From Tetramitus jugosus (taxonomy: Eukaryota; Heterolobosea; Eutetramitea; Acrasida; Vahlkampfiidae): a stretch of DNA of 64,000 bases. The notes beneath the pieces are model-generated. The model saw only the letters and a list, made by a program, of their open reading frames with translations. It ran no database searches and had not been told where the DNA came from. Below, in pieces: positions 50,541 to 59,548 of the stretch. A program made the position numbers and the translations under genes. Every line of letters begins with the position of its first letter. Position 1 is the stretch's first letter. The DNA lies in contig OW569352.1 in NCBI GenBank assembly GCA_937625935.1, positions 1 to 64,000 of the forward strand, given 5' to 3'.

Positions 50541-50771
50541 TTACAATGACTGCAAATGTTCGATTCTCGACCTTTTGCAATTCATACAAGGATGATCAAA
50601 GATCCAATCTTCAACCAGAGATCGCTTGACCTCCTTCAAACACACTGAACAAGGAAATTTTCTTTCACTTGCAGGTGACAATCCTTTAAAACTGAAGGCT
50701 GTTCTTCTTCTGTAGTTCTTCCTTGGTTTTCTCTTCATAGAGTGAAATTTGTCACCTTGTCTTAGAACCAT
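50541..50771 (-). CDS. Small basic protein with two CxxC pairs, overlapping the previous ORF
   Basis: This 76-residue frame begins ATG at 50771, overlapping the last ten bases of the ORF at 50762-50950 in another phase. It is basic and has PCSVC, 22 residues on CMNC, a pattern that could bind one zinc ion. The overlap in one strand direction suggests either a second ORF of one transcript or a frame change in a single gene. I do not recognise the family. Confidence 0.4.
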   Translation of the reverse strand: MVLRQGDKFHSMKRKPRKNYRRRTAFSFKGLSPASERKFPCSVCLKEVKRSLVEDWIFDHPCMNCKRSRIEHLQSL

Positions 50772-50950
50772 AGGGAGAATGCTTCACTGTTGGTTGGAAG
50801 ATCCTCAACGCCCAAAATAGGTTTTCGTTCCATGTGAGACATGAGACCTCTTACTTCGGCTCTTCGCTTCCCGTGGACCGTTCGTCTATATTCCTTTGCA
50901 CTAAATCTTCTGTGTTGATTCAAGCCACTGGAGTTTCTTGATCTACTCAT
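50762..50950 (-). CDS. Small basic protein, member of a local pair (MSRSRNSSGL family)
   Basis: This 62-residue protein begins MSRSRNSSGLNQHRRFS and contains GKRRAEVRGLMSHMERKP and ILGVEDLPTNSEAF. The gene at 51594-51788 encodes a clear paralogue with the same start and the same core. Strong conservation over a stretch with few low-complexity residues argues that both are real genes. Highly basic first half; Trp near the end. No known domain is visible. Confidence 0.55.
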   Translation of the reverse strand: MSRSRNSSGLNQHRRFSAKEYRRTVHGKRRAEVRGLMSHMERKPILGVEDLPTNSEAFSLWF

Positions 50951-51593
50951 GCTGTTAAATAAATGGTTACTTTGTGTTTGGTTGTTGAATTGTTAAATGA
51001 AAAGTTCTTTCATTTTACGTTGGTGTCGAGTTCAGCTAGGAGGAGAACTTGTTTTATTTTCGTCTCTGGTCGGGAAATCTAGGTACCTCATCGGTTGTAT
51101 TTATTGTAGATTGTGCAACAACAAATCGAGGGGGAACATTGTCCAAAACTCAACAGTTTAAAGATGGCGCCAGAGATAAGACGAACAATGATTGAGTTGA
51201 GTTCAGAAAGTTTATCGAGCTACTGAAAACTGTTCTAATGAGTCCTTGGGTTAACTTGTGCACACGTCACCTCTTCGGAATGGGGTTCAATGTCCAATCG
51301 AGGTAGTCAGAGAAGTTGTAAGTAGCCAAGATGTTGAATAAACTCGAGTCATGTTTTATTAGCATGAATTTGATGTTTAATGTTTGTTCACTCCTTCTTT
51401 CAGCTTGGGAATTGAGTGTATTTGCTTTCGCCCTAAGAATAAGGCTCACATTCCATAGCTTCTACTTCTTGTCATACGAGATATCAGATCCAATCAATGA
51501 ACTCAAATGTTGTCAACACGAGATCTTTCTCCTCACAGCAATCATCCATTTTTCTCCTTGAAACATTCCTAGAATGAATGTGTGAAGGTTCAT
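50951..51593. other. Spacer between small paralogues
   Basis: About 640 bases without a supported gene. Two short frames on either strand near 51267-51561 have no similarity to anything I know and share no relation to the flanking pair. A GGCGCC site occurs near 51167. Confidence 0.45.
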
Positions 51594-51788
51594 TCAGTAC
51601 CATTGCTTAAGGGATTCACTGTTGGTAGGAAGGTTCTCAATACCAAGTACAGGCATTCTTTCCATGTGAGACATGATTCCTCTCACTTCAGTTCGGCGCT
51701 GTCTGTGACATCTTTGTCTGTAGATCTTTCCACTGTGTCTGCTGGAGGTGCCTCTTCTCAATCCACTTGAATTTCTTGATCTGCTCAT
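51594..51788 (-). CDS. Small basic protein, paralogue of 50762-50950
   Basis: This 64-residue protein starts at the ATG at 51788. It shares MSRSRNSSGL at the start, and QRRTEVRGIMSHMERMPVLG with the neighbour, followed by ENLPTNSES and a final KQWY. An upstream open extension is present but the paralogue supports this start. Differences between the two are mostly conservative. The function is unknown. Confidence 0.55.
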   Translation of the reverse strand: MSRSRNSSGLRRGTSSRHSGKIYRQRCHRQRRTEVRGIMSHMERMPVLGIENLPTNSESLKQWY

Positions 51789-52161
51789 GTTTTTGCTGTT
51801 TCGGGTGTTGCTCAGGTGTTTGTTTGTTGTTGGTGTCTGAAAGCTTGGTTCTTGATGGCATTTTAAATGTCTTTGAGTTCGGAAACTGGAAGAACTTGTG
51901 AGCCAAAAGGAACAGTGAAGCTGTTCGGAGGTTATTTTTGGTTCGGGGAGATTCAACGACTCACTCCTTCATAAAGAACGGTATTATAGTCGATTTTGAG
52001 AAGTACCACTTATGTCATCACATCACACATCTGGTTGATTATGATGATAGATCAGATACAATCGCGTGGAGTGATTGAACCTCATCACACGAACCGAAAA
52101 ACCGAACCAGTACTTTTGTTGTATTTGTTGAGAATTAACTCAAGTACCAATAGGAGAAAGA
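51789..52161. other. Divergent promoter region
   Basis: The 373 bases between the small basic protein and the ninjurin-like gene must hold both promoters. I see no frames or repeats worth naming. Confidence 0.4.
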
Positions 52162-52701
52162 ATGAACAAACCGATAACCTACATGGACGCGGATAAGGTG
52201 TACTCGTACTCCACAGTCAAAACTGGAGTTCTATTGTTTGCCGACGTTAGTTTGATGACAAGCAACATTGGACAGATCGTACTCGTGACCACATCCAAGC
52301 CATATCTATGGCAAACTTCCACTGCTTTGTTAGCAGTTTCTTTGGCGCTCCAAGTTGTAACATTCTTCATGTTGTTAGTACTGGCACAGAGAACAGTCGA
52401 TCCAGCCAGGAGGAATTTGGCTCTGGGAGCGATTTCGCTTCGTTCCAAGGAATCCAAAGCAAAGAGAGAAAAACAATCAGAAGGTTCACAAATGTCGACA
52501 CAGACAATAACATTACTCCCTTCTTCTGATCCTATGAGTTCATCATCTGTTGCGATCAACACTGGTGCCATTTTTCAGACACAAGAGTTCGATCCAGTGG
52601 CCCATTTGATTCTCTTCTTGTCCTCTATATGTATATTTTTCACACTAATGGCCAACATTTCTGTTGCAGCAGTTATAACAGTTCATCGACCCGGTGTGTA
52701 A
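52162..52701 (+). CDS. Ninjurin-like membrane protein
   Basis: The 179-residue protein has the ninjurin layout. An amphipathic helix SYSTVKTGVLLFADVSLMTS with NIGQIVLVTT leads into a first membrane hairpin, LLAVSLALQVVTFFMLLVLA. After a 60-residue Ser/Lys-rich insert comes a final segment, LILFLSSICIFFTLMANISV. The phrases VSLMTSNIGQI and LALQVV correspond to 'ALLMANASQLK' and 'LVLQVV' in ninjurins. Animal ninjurin-1 oligomerises to rupture the plasma membrane in dying cells; no such role is shown for protists. The insert makes it longer than the 140-150 residue family standard. Confidence 0.7.
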   Translation: MNKPITYMDADKVYSYSTVKTGVLLFADVSLMTSNIGQIVLVTTSKPYLWQTSTALLAVSLALQVVTFFMLLVLAQRTVDPARRNLALGAISLRSKESKAKREKQSEGSQMSTQTITLLPSSDPMSSSSVAINTGAIFQTQEFDPVAHLILFLSSICIFFTLMANISVAAVITVHRPGV

Positions 52702-52916
52702 TGATTGATTGGGACCGATAACAATGTTCAAATCTTGAAGATACCTTGTACATATTCATAAAGCAAAATCCATCACTTAGTTTAAAGTATCAATAGTATC
52801 GTTCATGACCTTCCTAGCGCTCCAATATTCAACATCTGAATTGTACTCCCACAAAGTATCTGAATGCCCGCAACATTAACGATTTTGGATTCATTTTTTG
52901 AACGATAGCTGTAGAT
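52702..52916. other. Gap before tRNA-Leu
   Basis: The 215-base stretch between the ninjurin-like gene and the tRNA shows no feature. Confidence 0.4.
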
Positions 52917-53020
52917 GGCGGAATGGCCGAGAGGTCTAAGGCGACACGTTTAGGAATACACTCAGGTTGAGTTAAAATCCGTGTTCCGAAAGGGCGTGGG
53001 TTCGAACCCCACTTCCGTCA
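52917..53020 (+). tRNA. trnL-UAG: tRNA-Leu (anticodon TAG) with a 24-base intron
   Basis: The acceptor stem GGCGGAA pairs with TTCCGTC (with one G-T pair), followed by discriminator A. The D arm GCC...GGC is at 52926-52942 and contains the A-box GGCCGAGAGG. The anticodon stem is ACACG/CGTGT, and the loop TT-TAG-G is interrupted after position 37 by an intron at 52955-52978. A long variable arm (TCCGAAAGGG) is typical of Leu. The T arm GTGGG-TTCGAAC-CCCAC carries the B box. TTTTT ends transcription at 53024-53028. Confidence 0.93.
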
Positions 53021-53023
53021 ACC

Positions 53024-53028
53024 TTTTT
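53024..53028 (+). terminator. Pol III terminator of tRNA-Leu
   Basis: A run of five T lies four bases after the discriminator base and 24 bases before the next gene's ATG. Confidence 0.7.
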
Positions 53029-53051
53029 CCATTTTGCCAAACCCAACAACC

Positions 53052-53978
53052 ATGACAATGTCACACGCCCATTTACTGTTTGAGCATTGCTTTGCCTGGA
53101 TCTCTCCCGCCTGTGATCCTCAACTCGTCTCATTATGGCAACAAAACGGTGGAACCATACTCACACCCTTTACCAACACGAACCACACGAACACAACAAC
53201 TGGTCAAGATCAAGTTCAGCAGCAGGAGAATCAAGTTGGTATCAATGATCAAATTTTGCATCAGATTCAATTCTTTATCACCAATGTTGATCATGTGCTG
53301 CCAACAGATGATAATGACGATGATGAGAAAAGAATCAATCGTTATTTTGCCTCTCGAGTGAATGACGCGAGTGAATCGTTAGGGACGTTGGATGACAGTA
53401 TTGTCTGGCTAGGAAGTCAATGGATTGTCGATTGTTTGGATCAACACAAAATGTTGAACTTGGCAAAGTATATAATTGTACCTGCTGTCAGTCAGCAGCA
53501 GCAACAGGAACCTAAAGAACAAGCTGCTCTACCGATAACGAAAGAGACAGACGATGATGACAATAACAGACAGAGAATAGAATCTGCAAGTGAGGACAAG
53601 AAACAAGTTTCAGAAAGTGAACCACAACATAAGGTTCAATCGGTAGTGGAGAGTCAAGAAGCGCGATCACATGTGGAGAGTGAACCCAGAGAGAGAACAG
53701 AAGAAACAGAGGAAGAAGACAGCGCCGGTGAGGAAGAGGAATATGATTACGAGGCAGAAATAGCTGCCATGAGTAAGAGAGTGATCACTTATGCACCAAG
53801 AAGCACGAATAAGAAGAGGAAAGCACGGGAAGAAAGCGAGACTGTCGTTGTTGTTCGGCAAACCTTTGAGGAGACTGTTCGAGGAGAGGAGATGAATCGT
53901 ATTGTGAAACGAATGAGAGGAATGGACACTGTTGACAAGGTTCGGACAACTGACAAGGTCAGACGATTAGTGAAATAA
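53052..53978 (+). CDS. BRCT-domain-like protein with acidic/basic tail
   Basis: The 308-residue protein starts at MTMSHAHLLFEHCFAWISPA. Residues 5-150 read as one BRCT-like domain with an insert: LLFEHCFAWIS, a GG turn in QQNGGTILTPF, IQFFITNVDHVL, and the terminal signature WIVDCLDQHKMLNLAKYII with the conserved Trp. Thereafter it is rich in Glu/Gln/Ser to about 245, then basic, RSTNKKRKAREESE-like, giving a likely nuclear localisation. Nuclear DNA-repair or telomere proteins often have this layout, but no more specific assignment is possible. Its ATG is only 31 bases after the tRNA. Confidence 0.65.
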   Translation: MTMSHAHLLFEHCFAWISPACDPQLVSLWQQNGGTILTPFTNTNHTNTTTGQDQVQQQENQVGINDQILHQIQFFITNVDHVLPTDDNDDDEKRINRYFASRVNDASESLGTLDDSIVWLGSQWIVDCLDQHKMLNLAKYIIVPAVSQQQQQEPKEQAALPITKETDDDDNNRQRIESASEDKKQVSESEPQHKVQSVVESQEARSHVESEPRERTEETEEEDSAGEEEEYDYEAEIAAMSKRVITYAPRSTNKKRKAREESETVVVVRQTFEETVRGEEMNRIVKRMRGMDTVDKVRTTDKVRRLVK

Positions 53979-54927
53979 CTAAGCACGAATACTTTGGTGT
54001 CGGCGAAAATTTTCGCTCAATAAAAGTTAACATGAAAGCAAGGAACTAAACTTCATACCTAGCATTTCTGGGAAAGATAAAATGCTTCACCATGGTGCAC
54101 AAATACTAGCCACAATTTCTGACAGAACCACTGCTATGTTCTGTCCAAAAACAAAGTCCCTTTCATCCAAGTAACACTCAAATTCACTGTAGAAATTATC
54201 AACAGGACAAGCAGTAAGTAGGAGTTATGCTACACTGGATACCGGAGCCAACAAAACACCGAAGCATTGACAAACAAAAATCTTCCAAACAACAAACAAA
54301 AAATTTTCATTCTTGTTTTTTGTGGTATGAAGTAAAAAAATGTTGCTTCTTTGTTTTTCAAGCGCTCTTCTCCATGTTGGCGCCAAATCCAAATGAACCG
54401 CTCTTTTGCGTCCAATATGACTTCTACCTTGGTACATTTTTGCTTCATGACGACAACAAGACCATGTGAAAAAAGTATGTTTCTTCGAGATGATTTTTCT
54501 ACTACTTTGTTGCGACAAAGTTGGTAATTTTCGTGGTTCGAGCTGACTGTTTCATTCGACTGCAGGTGGTAATGGCAGTTTGCAGCAAAAAAATTGACCT
54601 CAAAATTTTGGCGCGCGAACACAGTACACGTCAGACACCAGCCCAAGGACTTTTGCTGATCCGATAAGCAGCAATCATGTCAACAGGCACCACCTATCCA
54701 CCAATTTGAAATGAGTGCTACTAATTCGATGCAACTACCCTTGATCGAACTAGCCGCATCACGAACTCATGAATTAGTGCAGGGCGATTCGTAATGGGAC
54801 CAGACGACTATTGGTTGTTCTTGTTGTGCAGTTGGTGCTGTTTGATCCAAGATCTTCACATCTTCAAACAAACAAACAAACAAACAAACAAACGAACAAC
54901 TGTAATATACCTATTAGATCACAAGCC
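53979..54927. other. Long intergenic region without a supported gene
   Basis: Nearly 950 bases. A 138-codon minus frame (54230-54646) lacks any domain pattern and lies in a stretch with frames open on both strands, so I do not call it. A (CAAA)n-like microsatellite, AAACAAACAAACAAAC, lies at about 54867-54890. GGCGCC-type sites occur near 54382 and 54602. Confidence 0.5.
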
Positions 54928-55353
54928 ATGCACTATTCAAGACGTTTTCATCGAACTAGATCACCATCAAGATCACAGGATTCCCAAGCTTTCTTCTTTT
55001 TCATGGTTTTCTGCGACTGTTTCTGCTGTTGGGTCACTCCTTTCCTTGGTACTTTAATTTGGGACATTCTCAAGCAACTTTGGAAAGCTCTCGAGTTCAT
55101 TGGCATTCTCATTTGGGGAGCTCTCAAGTTCATTGGCAATCTCACTTGGAGAGCTTTCAAGTTCATTGGTTCTTTCATTTGGGGAGCTCTCAAGAGCATT
55201 GGTAATGCTGTATGGGGTCTTGTCTTGAGTCTTAAAAAGAAAGATTATCAGAGACAGCAAGATCTCGAAGAAGAATCTGACCACGTCATTAATGTAGCCT
55301 ACCTTGATTCCTCTCTCATGACTGATGACCACCAGACTGATTCACCTGTATAG
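54928..55353 (+). CDS. Hydrophobic protein with tandem 11-residue repeats
   Basis: The 141-residue protein starts at MHYSRRFHRTRSPSRSQ, an Arg/Ser-rich head, followed by FFFFMVFCDCFCCWV with four close cysteines. Then come five tandem units of 11 residues: LIWDILKQLWK, ALEFIGILIWG, ALKFIGNLTWR, AFKFIGSFIWG, ALKSIGNAVWG. At the DNA level the unit is 33 bases (55076-55230) and quite conserved, so the array is recent. The units place Trp, Phe, Ile and a single Lys at fixed positions, giving a strongly hydrophobic helix that could lie in or on a membrane. The cysteines before it may be acylated. The tail is acidic. No known family is recognised. Confidence 0.6.
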   Translation: MHYSRRFHRTRSPSRSQDSQAFFFFMVFCDCFCCWVTPFLGTLIWDILKQLWKALEFIGILIWGALKFIGNLTWRAFKFIGSFIWGALKSIGNAVWGLVLSLKKKDYQRQQDLEEESDHVINVAYLDSSLMTDDHQTDSPV

Positions 55354-55664
55354 AAAGGGCTGTATGTTGCAATCAAAGATGTGATCACAATTGTACTGTT
55401 CCTTCTCTCACGCACACATATCCATCTCACTTCATTAGAAGGAGTGTTTAATAAACGATAATCGATTTTCTCCTTCTTAAAGCAAGCGTCAAATCTTGGA
55501 AAAGTTAAGAGTTGGTCTGCCAGAGGGAATCACCACATCCGATAGTTTTGAGTTTGACCGAGGCCTAATATCTTCCAGGCTTCTCCCAACACCTCTCGGA
55601 AGTTCAAAGAAATATGCTTTAAATACAGGCAGTGTGGACTCTTAATTCTCGTTTTACACTCCCA
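55354..55664. other. Spacer before U6
   Basis: About 310 bases without an open frame. No snRNA or snoRNA pattern other than the adjacent U6 gene can be named. Confidence 0.4.
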
Positions 55665-55773
55665 AAAAGTTTAGGAGATACCTTTCTCGAACATGAGAGT
55701 CATCCTTACACAGGGACCATGCTAATCTTCTCTGTATCGTTCCAATTTGTTATAGTGGCCTCGAGGGCCGTAC
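55665..55773 (-). ncRNA. U6: U6 spliceosomal snRNA
   Basis: Read on the minus strand, the gene contains AATTGGAACGATACAGAGAA and then GATTAGCATGGTCCCTG, TGTAAGGATGAC, that is, the ACAGAGA box and the AGC triad with the internal stem-loop, nearly identical to U6 of other eukaryotes. A 5' stem-loop GGCCCTCGAGGCC precedes them. The 3' part ends in a TTTTT Pol III stop (55664-55668). The length of about 109 is normal. It confirms spliceosomal introns. Confidence 0.95.
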
Positions 55774-55950
55774 TGTTCACAACATCTGACCTCTCTTTTG
55801 AACCATCACTCCTCACGTTTCTCATAATTCTTATGGTTCTCCACATCGTAACTGCATGCGTTACACCAATTCGTTGAACTTGGCTTTTGACAGCCGTAAT
55901 CTCCTTCATTTTTTCTTTTCCGACGAAATTCAAAAAACAAACACCGAAAT
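55774..55950. promoter_or_regulatory. Divergent region between U6 and a protein gene
   Basis: The 177 bases must contain the external U6 promoter and the Pol II promoter of the gene at 55951. A TATA-like run is not obvious. Confidence 0.4.
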
Positions 55951-56712
55951 ATGCCAGACACAATTGCCATCGAAAAGAGACTGAAAAATGCCCTATTTGC
56001 ACTCATGTCCACTCGGAACAACACTGCATCGTCCAAATGCAAGATATACTCGACCACAATTGCTCGGTCATCCGATACCTTCTTTTCATTGAACGTTTCT
56101 CAAAATGACCGATTCGAACTGGTGATTTTATTTCCATTGTCTGAATGGACAATGAGTGATGATATACCTGAGCCGATAGATGTGAATTTTGTTGCACGAG
56201 TTTTGGATATTCGATATGTTCAGACAGCCGAGAAGAATGAAGAAGGAGATCGGGTCATGATTACAAAGAGTCAAGTGATTACAACAGAAGAGTATCATTG
56301 TTTGTTTGTAGAGTGCAATGCAGTGAAAACTGGAGCGTCTGTCATTGCAGTGCACAATCTCAACACTACGACGCAACAGCAGCTACATCAGAGTGACCAA
56401 GATGTGCCCACAAATCAAGGAACAGAGAGCTATGACGACAAGCCAGAAGCAGAAACATTGCTAAGAATCGTTATCCATGTACAGAGCCAACAACAACAAA
56501 AGAAACGAACAAGAGCTAGAAGTATCCTGTCCAAGCTCTTGTCCACAAAGAAACAGATTAAACAGGAACAATCAGAGCTTCAGGGCTGGAACGGAGAACT
56601 AGTGTCCGACTATGACACTGAGAGCTATTTTAACATCAATGTAGCTGAGTTGGTGCCACGTAAGAAGAAGGAAGAAGATCCAACGTTCACACATCACCAT
56701 CCCCACCCATAA
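55951..56712 (+). CDS. Unidentified hydrophilic protein
   Basis: The 253-residue protein starts at MPDTIAIEKRLKNALFALM. Residues 1-130 are compact, with alternating hydrophobic strands (DRFELVILFPLSEW, VNFVARVLDIRYV, EYHCLFVECNAV). A Gln-rich linker follows at about 145-165, then a basic run KKRTRARSILSKLLSTKKQI, and a short acidic region before the tail HHHPHP. No motif is recognised. It sits between U6 and a MAP kinase gene. Confidence 0.55.
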   Translation: MPDTIAIEKRLKNALFALMSTRNNTASSKCKIYSTTIARSSDTFFSLNVSQNDRFELVILFPLSEWTMSDDIPEPIDVNFVARVLDIRYVQTAEKNEEGDRVMITKSQVITTEEYHCLFVECNAVKTGASVIAVHNLNTTTQQQLHQSDQDVPTNQGTESYDDKPEAETLLRIVIHVQSQQQQKKRTRARSILSKLLSTKKQIKQEQSELQGWNGELVSDYDTESYFNINVAELVPRKKKEEDPTFTHHHPHP

Positions 56713-56921
56713 AAAAAAGCAACCTGAGCCTCTTTTTGTTCTCTGTCGACCAACTTTTCTCTCTTCGTTCAACCAACAGCAGGAACTCGCAAGAAGCGAA
56801 CAAGACAAGAACTTTGCGTGCATTTTTTTGCTTCAAGCGACGTCGCCGAAAACTCCCAAAAAAGCAAAGCTTCAGCATCGTTTTGTTCTTTATCGTCATC
56901 ATCAGAGAGACATTGTCACAC

Positions 56922-58591
56922 ATGATGAACCACAATCAACAACCACCTCAACCACAACCACATCAAAATTACACTCTCAACAACAATACGACCAACAATA
57001 ATGTTAATAATAGCTTAAGCTTTGAACAACAAGTTCAAGCTTTTGTTCAAAAGAGAGACACACTGCTGTATCAGTATAGAGTTACAGAGTGTGGTGGTTT
57101 ACGGTTCATGCTTCCCACAAGGTATCAATTGATTGAACCGATCGGACAAGGTGGCTTTGGTTGCGTTGCTTCCGCGTATGATCATGCGACAGGCGAAAAA
57201 GTCGCCATTAAAAAAATTGTAAACTTGTTTGAACGCGAAAAGCATTTTCAGAAGAAAATTTTGAGGGAGTTGAAAATTTTGAGACATTTGAGAGATCATG
57301 ACAATGTTTGTTATCGTGTGAATTCCATTTTGTTCTTCTTTCATTTTGTTGTTCTTATTCTTGTTTGTTTGTTGAATTTCAAATCTTACAGTTTTTACCA
57401 TGTTGTTTGTATGTGTTTGTTTATAAATCTTTGTGTGTGTATGTGTGTTGTACATAGATTGTGTGTTTGCGCGACTTGATTCTGCCACCATGTTTCGAAC
57501 TGTTCAAAGATGTGTACATTGTGACCAATTTGATGGATTTTGATTTGAATCGGTTAATGAGAAACAATAATCAACCGTTTACAGAGCAGTCGATTCAATA
57601 CTTTTTGCATCAGATACTGCGTGGTCTCAAATACATTCACTCTGCAGAGATTATTCACCGTGATTTGAAACCAGAGAATATTTTGTTGAATCAGGATATT
57701 GATGTCATGATTTGCGATTTTGGATTGTCGAGGAGTGTAGCTCATGGTGAATACCCGGATGAGTCAAAGTATGTGGTGACGCGATGGTACAGGGCACCCG
57801 AAGTGATCTTGTTCTGGGATCAACTCAACAAGGCAATTGATGTGTGGAGTGTCGGATGCATATTCGCAGAGTTGTTGTGCAGACCGCCGAGACAAGTGTT
57901 TTTGCGCGGATCCAACTTTAAGGATCAATTGGATCTCATTCTGAGAAAGTGTGGAACGCCGAGTGATGCATCAGAGCTCAAGGGCTCTTCTGCTGGACTC
58001 AAGTACTATTTTGATCACTATGCCAATGTGTATTATCCTCGAATGAATTTTAGAGAGTTGTTTCCAGATGCGAATCCGTTGGCTGTTGACTTGCTGGAGA
58101 GAATGCTGCAGATTGATCCCGATAAGCGCATTACGGTCGATGGTGCACTGGCACATCCATATCTGGAGGATATGCACGACGAAGCAGATGAAATATTGTG
58201 TCCCGATGTGTTCTCATACAGCTTTCCTGCACAAGCATCCATGGAGGAGATACGGCAGATGATGTACGATGAGATTGTTTCGTGGCACAATGAACAGCGT
58301 ATGATTGAAATGGATGAACGGAAGAAGCTCGTTGAGCAAATGCTCATTTCACTCAACAATAATAGCAATAGCAATGCTGCCAACGTGCCTGCTCACGGAG
58401 AGATGCTCCATGACCACACCATGAACATCTCTGGTATGATACCTCATGCACCGACATCAGGATCTAGTTTGAAGCAATTGTTTAGTCCTGGTGGTATCAG
58501 CAGCAATGGAAGTGGTATGAGTGAATTTGACAATAGTCCAAATTTCAATGAAACGACATCTCTCGATCAAGACGATTTCATGAATCTGTAG
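56922..58591 (+). CDS. MAP kinase (ERK-like) with an SKY activation motif, two exons
   Basis: Exon 1 (56922-57305) starts MMNHNQQPPQPQPHQN, after an in-frame leader. A 152-base intron (57306-57457) begins GTTTGT and ends ACATAG. Exon 2 (57458-58591) resumes IVCLRDLILPP. The 505-residue kinase has IGQGGFGCVASAYDHATGEK, VAIKK, IIHRDLKPENILL, ICDFGLSR, VVTRWYRAPEVIL and GTPSDASELKG. It is a CMGC kinase of the ERK group. The activation lip, where TxY is normal, reads ESKYVVTRWYR, so the phosphoacceptor Thr is Ser and the middle residue Lys. Signalling upstream and downstream is unknown. A Ser/Gly-rich tail follows the domain. Confidence 0.92.
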
Positions 58592-58801
58592 CGGCACGTG
58601 TCGGACCAACTCTATATAGAGTCATATCAATATTGAGTTTTGGCACTCAAAAAAACCAGTAGTCAGAATCGGATCCGTTCATAACCGAAAAGTCGGTTTA
58701 CAGCTGATGCTGATCGTGATCTGAGAAATTTTCTCAGCTCGTTGTTGCGCACAACACCAAAAAGCAACGAAAACAACAACAAACGCACAACAGAATCATT
58801 A
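58592..58801. promoter_or_regulatory. Promoter of the TPPP gene
   Basis: The 210-base gap ends AAAACAACAACAAACGCACAAC before the ATG, a purine- and CA-rich leader. No box can be named. Confidence 0.35.
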
Positions 58802-59548
58802 ATGTCGTCGGCATCATCTTTACAGGAAGTGTACACTCGATTTGCGAGCTTTGGCAAGTCTCAACAGGACACAAGTGGAGCTGCAATGGACGGGAAAGCA
58901 TTTGCAAAGCTATGCAAGGACTGCAAACTGTTGGATCCAAAGTTCACATCAACGGATGTTGATCTAATCTTTGCCAACAACAAGGTGAAGAACAAGGCTG
59001 AAAGAAAGATTACTTTCCTACAGTTTACAGTTGCGTTGGATCTAGTGGCAGAGAGAAAGGGCGTGCCTATTGCTGATATTCATCAGAAACTCTTGCAACA
59101 GGGAGGTCCTGCAACGAATAATACCCAAAAGGCAGAGACATCCGGTATCTATAACAAATTGACTGACACTAGCATGTACACTGGTGCTCATAAGAGTAGA
59201 TTTGATGAAGGTGGCAAAGGAAAGGGACTATCAGGCAGAGATAGCGTTGCAAAGGGATCTGGAACTTCTTCTCCATCTCTTCAAAGTAGGGCCGCATCTA
59301 GTTTGGCCACCAGACCTGCCTCCTCTTCAACAACCTCGACTGGAACCACCAAGACTCAAACGAGTGGTGGTATTTTCGCGAGACTAACCGACAGTTCTCA
59401 ATACACTGGTGCTCACAAGCACAGATTCGATGAAAGTGGAAAGGGCAGAGGTTTGGCTGGCAGAGATGTTGGAGGCAATGGTTCTGGTACTCATGGCGGT
59501 CGAGTTGGCGATTTATCCAGCATGACAAGAACAAACTTGAACAAGTAG
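58802..59548 (+). CDS. TPPP: TPPP/p25-alpha family protein with a duplicated C-terminal motif
   Basis: The 248-residue protein begins MSSASSLQEVYTRFASFGKS. The p25-alpha domain spans residues 8-110 (KAFAKLCKDCKLLDPKFTST, FANNKVKNKAERKITFLQFT). Then the family C-terminal motif occurs twice: SGIYNKLTDTSMYTGAHKSR with FDEGGKGKG near 120, and GGIFARLTDSSQYTGAHKHR with FDESGKGRG near 200. TPPP proteins bundle and stabilise microtubules and are typical of organisms with flagella. Most have one C-terminal motif, so the duplication is a modest oddity. An Ala/Ser/Thr-rich spacer separates the two. Confidence 0.9.
   Translation: MSSASSLQEVYTRFASFGKSQQDTSGAAMDGKAFAKLCKDCKLLDPKFTSTDVDLIFANNKVKNKAERKITFLQFTVALDLVAERKGVPIADIHQKLLQQGGPATNNTQKAETSGIYNKLTDTSMYTGAHKSRFDEGGKGKGLSGRDSVAKGSGTSSPSLQSRAASSLATRPASSSTTSTGTTKTQTSGGIFARLTDSSQYTGAHKHRFDESGKGRGLAGRDVGGNGSGTHGGRVGDLSSMTRTNLNK

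Noticed and set aside
49052..54390. GGCGCC sites as a promoter element
   Set aside because: Several lie before genes (near 49050, 50400, 51167, 54382), but one also lies between convergent 3' ends near 32071, so no consistent position is seen.
54230..54646. 138-codon minus frame
   Set aside because: No domain, no low-complexity bias typical of genes here, and overlapping open frames on the other strand; likely chance.
54867..54890. Interstitial telomere at the AAAC run
   Set aside because: The unit is four bases (CAAA), not six, and is an ordinary microsatellite.
56736..56921. N-terminal extension of the MAP kinase
   Set aside because: The 62 extra codons begin far upstream at a non-conserved ATG or near-ATG codon, are Arg/Phe-rich and do not resemble a kinase leader; treated as untranslated.
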